From JACVRW01 sp052038485 (GTDB lineage: Bacteria; Actinomycetota; Thermoleophilia; Solirubrobacterales; Thermoleophilaceae), in assembly GCA_052038485.1 (NCBI GenBank), contig JBQGCL010000055.1, positions 1-22,400 on the forward strand: a stretch of 22,400 nt of DNA, in the 5' to 3' direction. Shown here piece by piece: positions 15,745 to 21,085 of this stretch; within the stretch, counting starts at the first letter, position 1; every line of letters starts with the position of its first letter. Both the position numbers and the translations under genes were made by a program. Below the pieces are notes generated by a model. The model had not been told where the DNA came from. It searched no databases and worked only from the letters and a program-made list of their open reading frames with translations.

Positions 15745-16596
15745 CTAGTGGCTCAGGCGGCCGAACTTGTCGCGCAGGCGGTGGTAGAAGCTCGCGCCGG
15801 GCGCCTGGGCCAGCAGCGACTGGGCGTGCTTGAACTGGATACTCATCGTCGCCTCGGGCGCCAGCGCGCAGACCTGGCGGGCGTCCGTGGATACGTCGAC
15901 CTCCTCGAGCCGCGAGCGGTTGGTGACCTCCAGGATGTCGCCCGGCGCGACCACCAGCGCCCTCGCGGTGAGCGTGTGCGGCGCGATGAAGGACACCACG
16001 AAACCCTCCACCCCCCACGCCAGCACGGGGCCGCCGTTGGCGAGGTTGTACCCCGTCGAGCCCGCCGGGGTGGCAACGACGAGGCCGTCGCAGCGCACCT
16101 CGCCGAGCTGCTCGCCCTCGACCGAGTAGGCCAGCTCGGCGACCCGGCCGTTCTGGCGCCGCTGGAGCGAGATGTCGTTGACCGCGAGCTTCTCGCCGGC
16201 CGCCGTGGCCGCCAGCAGCCCGGGCATCTCCATCACGTCGAACTCGCCCCGCAGCGCCCGGCCGAAGCCGTCCTCCAGCTCCCACGGTTCGATCGTCGCC
16301 AGGAACCCGATCGCGCCGTAGTTGATCGCGAACACCGGTGTGCCGGTGCCGGCGAACTCGCGCAACGCGGTGAGGATCGTCCCGTCGCCGCCGAGCACCA
16401 GCGCCAGGTCGGTCCCCGCGAACGGGTCGGCGGCCTCTACGGCCCCGTCGATCGACCCGAACTTCTCGAGCTCCGCCACGGGCAGCCGCACCTCGGCGCC
16501 CGCCTCGGCGGCCAGCTCGACCACGCGGCGCAGCGCGCCCTCGGTGTCGCCGGGGCGGGTGTGGGTGAACACCGTGATCGTGCGCGGCGTGGTCAC
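15745..16596 (-). CDS. nadK: NAD kinase
   Basis: Phosphorylates NAD to NADP using ATP or polyphosphate. It has 283 residues. The diagnostic GGDGT is at 69-73 (LVLGGDGTILTALRE), the substrate-binding N140-D141 is in AVNDISLQR, and the glycine loop TPAGSTGYN is at about 176-184. The GTG start at 16596 overlaps the tlyA stop as GTGA and is preceded by a good GGCGGAG ribosome-binding site. The tlyA-nadK-recN series is a widely conserved cluster, which supports all three calls. Nothing unusual is seen apart from the INYGAIGFLA segment, which differs slightly from the commoner NLGxLGFL. Confidence 0.97.
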   Translation of the reverse strand: MTTPRTITVFTHTRPGDTEGALRRVVELAAEAGAEVRLPVAELEKFGSIDGAVEAADPFAGTDLALVLGGDGTILTALREFAGTGTPVFAINYGAIGFLATIEPWELEDGFGRALRGEFDVMEMPGLLAATAAGEKLAVNDISLQRRQNGRVAELAYSVEGEQLGEVRCDGLVVATPAGSTGYNLANGGPVLAWGVEGFVVSFIAPHTLTARALVVAPGDILEVTNRSRLEEVDVSTDARQVCALAPEATMSIQFKHAQSLLAQAPGASFYHRLRDKFGRLSH

Positions 16597-17381
16597 GGCT
16601 CCGCCTTTCTCGCCGCCGCGTCCAAGTCCTCGATCGCCCCGGCCCGGCCGCCCTCGGCGAGCCAGACGAAGCTCTCGCGGTTGCCCGCCGGCCCAGGCAG
16701 CCCCGACGACGCGAAGCCGAGCACGGCTGCGCCGAGCTCGTCGCGCGCGAACGACGCCACCCCGACGAGCGCCTGCCTTCGGTCGTCGGCGGAGCGGACC
16801 ACCCCACCCTTGCCGACCCGCTCGCGGCCCACCTCGAACTGCGGCTTGACGAGCGCGAGGCAGTCGAACTCCGGCGCGGCGGCGCCCAGGGTCGCGGGCA
16901 GCACCTTGGGCAGCGAGATGAACGACACGTCGGCCACGATCAGGTCCGGGGCGAAGGGCAGCTCGCCAGGCGCGAGCGAGCGGGCATTGCGGCGCTCGAT
17001 CACCGTCACGCGCGGGTGGTTGCGCAGCGTCCAGTGCAGCTCGCCGTAGGCAACGTCGAGGGCGATCACGGCCTCGACGCCGCGCTGGAGCAGGCAGTCG
17101 GTGAAGCCGCCGGTCGACGCGCCCACGTCGAGCGCGCGCCGCCCGGCCGGGTCGAGGCCGAACGCGTCCAGCGCGTTGGCGAGCTTGATGCCGCCGCGCG
17201 AGACGAACTCGGGCCGCTCGGCCACCGCCAGGTCGACGTCGGGGGCGACCAGCTCGCCCGGCTTGCGTGCGGGGCGGTCGCCCACACGCACGTCGCCGGC
17301 CATCACGGCGGCCGCGGCCCGGGTGCGCGTCTCGAACAGCCCGCGCTCGGCGAGCAGCGTGTCCAGCCGCCGCTTCGGCAT
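16593..17381 (-). CDS. tlyA: TlyA-family rRNA 2'-O-methyltransferase (hemolysin A-like)
   Basis: Predicted to methylate ribose 2'-OH in rRNA; in mycobacteria TlyA modifies both subunits and determines capreomycin sensitivity. It has 262 residues. The N-terminal S4 RNA-binding domain (RRLDTLLAERGLFETRTRAA ... VRVGDRPARKPG) is followed by an FtsJ-type Rossmann methyltransferase. The SAM motif I is LDVGASTGGFTDCLL at about 84-98, with DVSFISLPKVLP at about 151-162 and the catalytic Lys in LVKPQFEVG. The ATG at 17381 coincides with the transcript start predicted from a TACCCT hexamer at 17388-17393, suggesting a leaderless message. It heads the operon tlyA-nadK-recN-pyrG-peptidase-Nudix-xerD-mutM. 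Upstream in-frame extension only mirrors the divergent membrane protein gene. Confidence 0.95.
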   Translation of the reverse strand: MPKRRLDTLLAERGLFETRTRAAAAVMAGDVRVGDRPARKPGELVAPDVDLAVAERPEFVSRGGIKLANALDAFGLDPAGRRALDVGASTGGFTDCLLQRGVEAVIALDVAYGELHWTLRNHPRVTVIERRNARSLAPGELPFAPDLIVADVSFISLPKVLPATLGAAAPEFDCLALVKPQFEVGRERVGKGGVVRSADDRRQALVGVASFARDELGAAVLGFASSGLPGPAGNRESFVWLAEGGRAGAIEDLDAAARKAEP

Positions 17382-17387
17382 CGCCGC

Positions 17388-17393
17388 AGGGTA
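17388..17393 (-). promoter_or_regulatory. Candidate -10 box for tlyA (leaderless)
   Basis: TACCCT on the minus strand fits the TANNNT pattern of actinobacterial -10 boxes. Seven bases further lies the A of the tlyA ATG, so the predicted transcript would begin at or near the start codon. No convincing -35 is seen; the CRP-type palindrome lies where it would be. Confidence 0.4.
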
Positions 17394-17404
17394 CCCCGGC
17401 GAAG

Positions 17405-17420
17405 TGTGATCCACGTCACA
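17405..17420. promoter_or_regulatory. CRP/GlxR-type operator, perfect TGTGA-N6-TCACA
   Basis: The palindrome reads TGTGATCCACGTCACA, an exact match to the consensus half-sites of cAMP receptor protein family regulators. One further base each side also pairs, giving 6-bp arms. It lies between divergent tlyA and the small membrane protein gene. Its centre is at 17412.5, 40.5 bases upstream of the start predicted for the membrane gene (class II activator spacing) and about 31.5 upstream of the start predicted for tlyA (where binding would more likely repress). The match is seen directly; regulator and effect are inferred. Confidence 0.7.
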
Positions 17421-17440
17421 CATTGCTGACTTACCGCCCG

Positions 17441-17446
17441 TAACCT
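17441..17446 (+). promoter_or_regulatory. Candidate -10 box for the small membrane protein gene
   Basis: TAACCT fits TANNNT and predicts transcription from about 17453, four bases before the ATG at 17457, again near-leaderless. No -35 at a proper spacing is present; the CRP-type site occupies that zone, as at activator-dependent promoters. Confidence 0.4.
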
Positions 17447-17456
17447 CGATTGCACG

Positions 17457-17819
17457 ATGACCATCGCAAGGCTCATCTCCCCAGCGCTGCGCTCTGGCCT
17501 GCTGATGGCGGCTGGGACGGCCCTGATCGGCCTCCCATTCGCCTTCGGGCTTGACGCGGCGGCAATCGTGACCGGCATGATCGTCGGGGTCGCCGTTGTG
17601 GCGCTCGCACTCGCGGGCACCGCCAGCGACGGCCGCGGCACCATCCCGGTCTCCGCCCAGGCGGTGTTCGACCGCGGGATCGCCCTCGGCCTCCTGATCG
17701 TGGCCGTGGTGTTCGGGATCGCGGGCGAGCTCGGTGCCGCGCTGCTGTTCGCGGCGGCCGGCTCGGGCGCCCTGATCGTCACCTCGATCACGCGCTACAG
17801 CGCGAGCACCGCCACCTAA
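17457..17819 (+). CDS. Small four-helix integral membrane protein, function unknown
   Basis: I do not recognise the family. The 120 residues are strongly hydrophobic with four likely membrane segments at about 11-31, 34-54, 73-93 and 94-112. The only sizeable polar loop is Asp/Gly-rich at about 55-72 (TASDGRGTIPVSAQ), and the C-terminal tail is short and polar. There is no catalytic motif and no cleavable signal peptide is obvious. The helices are rich in Ala, Gly and Val with few charged residues, so a structural, sensory or small transporter-like role is possible but unsupported. The ATG at 17457 has no ribosome-binding site. The gene stands alone, with a CRP-type site upstream and a strong hairpin downstream, so it looks like its own transcription unit. 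Codon use matches that of the neighbours. Confidence 0.75.
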   Translation: MTIARLISPALRSGLLMAAGTALIGLPFAFGLDAAAIVTGMIVGVAVVALALAGTASDGRGTIPVSAQAVFDRGIALGLLIVAVVFGIAGELGAALLFAAAGSGALIVTSITRYSASTAT

Positions 17820-17859
17820 CAACTTCCCCTAACAGTCCACATAGCATTACTCCTCCCTC

Positions 17860-17893
17860 AGGAAACGGCTCCGCCCCGGCGGGGCCGTTTCCT
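17860..17893. terminator. Bidirectional hairpin terminator between convergent genes
   Basis: AGGAAACGGC at 17860-17869 pairs perfectly with GCCGTTTCCT at 17884-17893 (10 bp). The stem continues through a T-G wobble into CCGCC/GGCGG. It sits between the membrane protein stop and the TetR stop, with two of its bases inside the latter (17892-17894). Neither side has a proper U-run, so termination may be of the U-less type proposed for actinobacteria. Confidence 0.75.
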
Positions 17894-18494
17894 ATTGGGG
17901 GGTCAACACCCGGTCGATCGCCCGGCGCGCCCGCGCCGGGGCAGCGCGGTCGTCGTGCAGCTGCAGGGCGTTGTTGAGCCCCATCACGATCCCGTTCAGC
18001 TCGAAGGCCACCTGCTCGGGGTCGGTGTTCGCCGGCAGCTCGCCGGCGTCGACGGCGGCCCGCGCCTCGGTCTCGAGCACTCGCAGCCAGCGCGCCCAGG
18101 CCTTGCGGGTCGCCTCGCGCACCGGGCCGCCGCGCCCGTCGAACTCGCTCGCCGCCGCGGTCAGGAAGCAGCCGCCCGGCAGCAGGTCGCGCTCCAGGTA
18201 GGAGATCCAGGCCTCGCAGATCGCGCGCAGACGCGCCAGTCCCGGCGGCTGGTCCGCGACCGGGTCCCAGATCTCCCGCTGGAACAGGTCGATCGCCGCC
18301 CCCAGCGCCGCCAGCTGGAGCCCCTCCTTGGAGCCGAAGTGCCTGATCAGGCCGCTCTTCGACATCCCGACGTCGCCTGCCAGGCGGCCGATCGTCAATC
18401 CCTCGAGCCCCTCGAGCGATCCCAGCTCGAGCGCCCGCTCGACGATCGCCGTGCGGGTGCCGGCTGCTTCCGCGGCGCTGCGGCGTGGGCTCAT
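17892..18494 (-). CDS. TetR-family transcriptional regulator
   Basis: One-component repressor of 200 residues. The N-terminal helix-turn-helix is clear: TIGRLAGDVGMSKSGLIRHF followed by GSKEGL (about residues 34-59). The C-terminal domain is helical and contains LERDLLPGGCFLTAAASEFD, a pattern shared with TetR proteins that sense small hydrophobic or electrophilic ligands; the ligand itself is unknown. The ATG at 18494 has an AGGGA ribosome-binding site (18500-18504). An in-frame ATG at 18527 would add 11 residues but lies too close to the -10. It is divergent from the MBL hydrolase, OsmC and M42 genes across a palindromic operator, so it most likely represses both itself and that operon. The upstream open frame only mirrors the hydrolase gene. 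Confidence 0.92.
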   Translation of the reverse strand: MSPRRSAAEAAGTRTAIVERALELGSLEGLEGLTIGRLAGDVGMSKSGLIRHFGSKEGLQLAALGAAIDLFQREIWDPVADQPPGLARLRAICEAWISYLERDLLPGGCFLTAAASEFDGRGGPVREATRKAWARWLRVLETEARAAVDAGELPANTDPEQVAFELNGIVMGLNNALQLHDDRAAPARARRAIDRVLTPQ

Positions 18495-18517
18495 GGCGTT
18501 CCCTGGCGTGGGCTCAT
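18482..18517 (-). repeat. 13-bp direct repeat duplicating the TetR start, with 8-codon upstream ORF
   Basis: GGCGTGGGCTCAT occurs at 18482-18494 and again at 18505-18517, 23 bases apart. On the minus strand each copy begins ATGAGCCCACGCC. The downstream copy is the TetR start. The upstream copy opens a frame of eight codons (MSPRQGTP, 18517-18491) whose TGA overlaps the TetR ATG as ATGA. It may be a leader peptide or simply a small duplication. Confidence 0.6.
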
Positions 18518-18530
18518 CCCGGGTCATGTT

Positions 18531-18536
18531 AGGGTA
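18531..18536 (-). promoter_or_regulatory. Candidate -10 box for the TetR gene
   Basis: TACCCT on the minus strand, the same hexamer in the same GTACCCT context as at tlyA. It predicts a start near 18524 and a leader of about 30 bases that contains the short upstream ORF and the AGGGA ribosome-binding site. No good -35 is seen; the operator palindrome directly abuts this box. Confidence 0.4.
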
Positions 18537-18537
18537 C

Positions 18538-18549
18538 GAACGATCGTTC
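18538..18549. promoter_or_regulatory. Probable TetR operator palindrome
   Basis: GAACGATCGTTC is a perfect 12-bp palindrome midway between the divergent TetR and MBL hydrolase genes. It abuts the candidate TetR -10 and lies about 40 bases before the hydrolase ATG. Size, symmetry and placement fit an autoregulating TetR operator controlling both directions. The palindrome is seen; binding is inferred. Confidence 0.65.
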
Positions 18550-18590
18550 TCCAAATACGCGCGGGCCTCCGCGCGGGAAGGAATGCCGCC

Positions 18591-19382
18591 ATGCAGATCC
18601 GCCGCCTCGGCTGGGCCGGGCTCGAGCTGGAGGCCGACGGCCACGTCGCGCTCGTCGACCTGCTCCAGGACACGGACTGGATCGCCGGTTTCGTCGGCGA
18701 GCCGCGTACCGAGCTGCCCGGGCCCTCCCAGCCCGCCGACCTGGCCCTCGTCACCCACCTGCACGCCGACCACGCCGACCCCGCCTCGCTCGCGCGGGCG
18801 CTCAAGCCGGGGGCGCCCGTGCTGCGCCCCGTCCCCGGCACCGGCGAAGGGCTCGAGAACGCCGCGATCGAGCTCGCCGAGACCGGCTTTCGCGAGCACG
18901 AGCTGGCCACGCGCGTGGTCGAGCCGTGGGAGACCGTCGAGCTCGGCCCCTTCCGCATCTCGGCCGTCCCGGCCGCCGACGGGACCGGCGACCCGCAGGT
19001 GTCCTGGGTCGTCTCCGACGGCGCGACCACCCTCGTCCACTGCGGCGACACGCTCTTCCACGGCTGGTGGTGGCGCGCCTCGCTGCGCTTCGGTCCGATC
19101 GACCTCGCCTTCCTCCCGGTCAACGGCGCGGTGCTGGACTTCCCCCACCGCCAGCCCGCCTCCCGGCTGCCGGCTGCGATGACCCCGCCCCAGGCGGCCG
19201 TCGCGGCCCGGGCGCTGGGGGTGCGCGAGGCGATCCCGATGCACTACGACACCTTCCACCGCCCGCCCCTCTACGACGCCCTCGACGGCGCGGCCGAGGC
19301 GTTCCTGGCGGAGGCGGCGGCGGCCGGGGTCAGCGCGCGGGTCGTCGAGCCGGGCGAGCGAGTGGAGCCGGCCGTGGTCTGA
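18591..19382 (+). CDS. Metallo-beta-lactamase-fold hydrolase (UlaG-like)
   Basis: A 263-residue MBL-fold protein, likely cytoplasmic, hydrolysing an ester, lactone or phosphodiester. The metal signature is H56-x-H58-x-D60-H61 in THLHADHAD, the later Asp is D153 in HCGDTLFHG, and a C-terminal His is H218 in PMHYDTFH. Where UlaG/UPF0173-type proteins usually show a metal His (AVPAxHG), this one reads AVPAADG, with Asp at 130. The ATG at 18591 is preceded by AAGGA at good spacing. It is the first gene of a trio with OsmC and an M42 peptidase, divergent from a TetR regulator. The substrate cannot be told from the sequence; a role in detoxification fits the neighbours but is inference. Confidence 0.88.
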   Translation: MQIRRLGWAGLELEADGHVALVDLLQDTDWIAGFVGEPRTELPGPSQPADLALVTHLHADHADPASLARALKPGAPVLRPVPGTGEGLENAAIELAETGFREHELATRVVEPWETVELGPFRISAVPAADGTGDPQVSWVVSDGATTLVHCGDTLFHGWWWRASLRFGPIDLAFLPVNGAVLDFPHRQPASRLPAAMTPPQAAVAARALGVREAIPMHYDTFHRPPLYDALDGAAEAFLAEAAAAGVSARVVEPGERVEPAVV

Positions 19383-19416
19383 GCCAGGCTCGGCCACCTG
19401 CCAGACTGGCCGACCG

Positions 19417-19875
19417 GTGGCCACCAACACCTACGAGACGCACGTGCGCTGGACCGGCTCGACCGGGCTCGGGTGGGATCACTACGACCGCACCCACACG
19501 GCCACGGCGCCCGGCGTCGAGCAGGAGGTGCGGGTGACCACGGGCGAGAGCAAGGGCGACCCCACGATCCTCAACCCCGAGCTGCTGCTGCTGATGGCGG
19601 CTTCGTCCTGCCAGATGCTCTGGTTCCTGCACCTGGCCGCCAAGGCGCGCATCGACGTCGTCGAATACGACGACTCGGCCACCGCGCTGATGCCGACCGA
19701 CGAGCACCCCGTGCGTATCACCGAGGTCATGCTGCGACCGCGCATCGTCGTGTCCGGCGAGGTGAACGAGCAGCGCGTCCACAAGCTCGCCCACACCGCG
19801 CACGAGCACTGCTTCGTGGCCAACAGCCTGAACGCCCAGATGACCCTCCAACCGACCGTCGAGGTAAGTACTTGA
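19417..19875 (+). CDS. OsmC/Ohr-family peroxiredoxin-like protein
   Basis: Thiol-dependent hydroperoxide reductase of 152 residues. The two redox cysteines are C65 in the central helix (AASSCQMLWFLH) and C132 in HEHCFVANSL, which matches the HEACPxSNSL motif of the family. The N-terminal segment RWTGSTGLGWDHYDRTH is of OsmC type. It probably reduces organic or fatty-acid peroxides. The GTG start at 19417 lacks a visible ribosome-binding site and lies 34 bases after the MBL hydrolase stop. The stop overlaps the TTG start of the M42 gene (TTGA). The company of a TetR regulator suggests inducible expression under oxidative or electrophile stress; that is inference. Confidence 0.9.
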   Translation: MATNTYETHVRWTGSTGLGWDHYDRTHTATAPGVEQEVRVTTGESKGDPTILNPELLLLMAASSCQMLWFLHLAAKARIDVVEYDDSATALMPTDEHPVRITEVMLRPRIVVSGEVNEQRVHKLAHTAHEHCFVANSLNAQMTLQPTVEVST

Positions 19876-20933
19876 GCACTCCCCCACTCCTCCGCCGCCT
19901 GCTGACCGCGCCCGGCCCGCCCGGCCACGAGGACGCGCCCGCCACGATCTGGCGCGAGGCCGCCGGCGAATTCGCCGACGAGGTCACGGTCGACGCCATG
20001 GGCACCTCGGTCGCGCGCGTGAACGGGCGGTCGGACCACCCGCTGCTCGCCGTGGTCGGCCACGTCGACGAGATCGCCCTGCTCGTGAGCCACATCAGCG
20101 AGAAGGGCTTCCTGCACGTGGTGCAGTCGGGCGGCTGGGACCCGCAGGTGCTGGTCGGCCAGCGGGTCGACGTGCTCACCCGCAGCGGGCCCATCCCCGG
20201 CGTGATCGGGCGCAAGCCGATCCACGTGCTCGAGGGCGAGGAGCGCAAGAAGGCCGTCGAGCTGAAGGGCCTGCACGTGGACATCGGCGTCCGCGACGGC
20301 GAGGAGGCCCGCTCGCTGGTGCGCGAGGGCGACCCGATCGTGATCGCCGCCGAGCCGGTCGAGCTGCGCGACGACCGGATCGTGTCGCGCTCGCTCGACA
20401 ACCGGCTGGGCATCTACGTGGCGCTAGAGGTCGCGCGCCGGGTCAGCGAGGCCGGCGGCGGAGGCGGCCCGGTGGCCGGCGTCGCCGCCGTCCAGGAGGA
20501 GATCGGCGCGCACGGCGCGCGGGCGATGGCCTACGGGCTCCAGCCCGACCTGGCCGTCGTCGTGGACGTGACCCACGCCACCGATGCCCCCGGCGTCGAC
20601 GCCGGCGAGCTGGGCGAGCACGGCCTCGGCAGCGGACCCGTGATCACCCGCGGCGCGGTCGTCAGCCGGCCGCTCAACGACCTGCTCGACGAGGCCGCCG
20701 AGTCGGTCGGGATCGAGTGCACGACCGAGGTCGCCGGCAGCGCCACGCGCACCGATGCCGATTCGATCCACCTGAGCCGGACGGGCGTCCCGACCGCGGT
20801 CGTCTCGATCCCGCTGCGCTACATGCACTCCCCGGTCGAGCTGGTCGAGCTGGGCGACGTGGAGGCGACGATCGCGGTGATCGCCGCGATGGCGCTGCGG
20901 CTGGAGGCCGATCAGGGCCTCACGCGCTGGTAG
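19872..20933 (+). CDS. M42-family aminopeptidase (FrvX/glutamyl aminopeptidase type)
   Basis: Dinuclear-metal aminopeptidase that usually forms dodecameric cytoplasmic shells trimming peptides. It has 353 residues from a TTG start at 19872, chosen because AGGT precedes it at 6-base spacing and homology begins here (LLRRLLTAPGPPGHEDAP). Ligands and catalytic residues are all present: H64 and D66 (VGHVDEIA), bridging D176 (SRSLDNRLG), E209 and E210 (VQEEIGAHGA), D232 (VVDVTHATD) and H319 (YMHSPVE). It overlaps the OsmC stop by three bases, so it is translationally coupled. The earlier part of the open frame mirrors OsmC. A broken-down-protein clean-up role alongside peroxide defence is possible but not shown. 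Confidence 0.92.
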   Translation: MSTPPLLRRLLTAPGPPGHEDAPATIWREAAGEFADEVTVDAMGTSVARVNGRSDHPLLAVVGHVDEIALLVSHISEKGFLHVVQSGGWDPQVLVGQRVDVLTRSGPIPGVIGRKPIHVLEGEERKKAVELKGLHVDIGVRDGEEARSLVREGDPIVIAAEPVELRDDRIVSRSLDNRLGIYVALEVARRVSEAGGGGGPVAGVAAVQEEIGAHGARAMAYGLQPDLAVVVDVTHATDAPGVDAGELGEHGLGSGPVITRGAVVSRPLNDLLDEAAESVGIECTTEVAGSATRTDADSIHLSRTGVPTAVVSIPLRYMHSPVELVELGDVEATIAVIAAMALRLEADQGLTRW

Positions 20934-21073
20934 CGCGACGCCGCGCCAACTGCGGCAATAAGGGGTTGGCTCGCGGCCGCTTGGCCGAACTGTGTCGAGA
21001 AACCCCCGCTATGCGGGGATAAATCGACACGGTTCGCTCCCCGGCGTGTTTCTTGCTGCCGTTCGCTGGCGCC
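20934..21073. other. Hairpin-rich gap between convergent M42 peptidase and dxs
   Basis: There is no credible ORF or RNA gene. The gap holds a short stem CGGCC/GGCCG (20974-20987), a 51-base nested hairpin (20986-21036) and the arm of another at the dxs stop (21063-21085). Its likely job is to end transcription from both sides. Confidence 0.7.
20986..21036. terminator. Nested hairpin, probable bidirectional terminator; core resembles one type I-E CRISPR repeat
   Basis: The inner stem CCCCGC-TAT-GCGGGG (21004-21018) is enclosed by a 5x5 internal loop and an outer 13-bp stem: CGAACTGTGTCGA at 20986-20998 against TCGACACGGTTCG at 21024-21036, with one T-G wobble. On the minus strand the inner stem is followed by GTTTCT, giving modest terminator character for dxs. 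The core (GAG, CCCCGC, GCGGGGATAAA, CG) is close to the Escherichia coli type I-E repeat, but it is a single good copy without cas genes. Confidence 0.55.
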
Positions 21074-21085
21074 CTAAGCCAGCGA
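21063..21085 (-). terminator. Stem-loop spanning the dxs stop codon
   Basis: TCGCTGGC at 21063-21070 pairs with GCCAGCGA at 21078-21085 (8 bp) around a 7-base loop that contains the dxs stop. There is no U-run. It probably acts with the larger hairpin just downstream in 3'-end formation or mRNA stability. Confidence 0.45.

Noticed and set aside
17382..17822. N-terminal extension of tlyA
   Set aside because: It is antisense to the small membrane protein gene; the S4 domain starts at the ATG at 17381.
18495..19430. Long N-terminal extension of the TetR regulator
   Set aside because: It is antisense to the MBL hydrolase and passes through the operator; a helix-turn-helix regulator starts at 18494 (or at most 18527).
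20934..21073. CRISPR array
   Set aside because: Only one good repeat-like hairpin, one very poor partial match, and no cas genes. Reported as a finding rather than an array.
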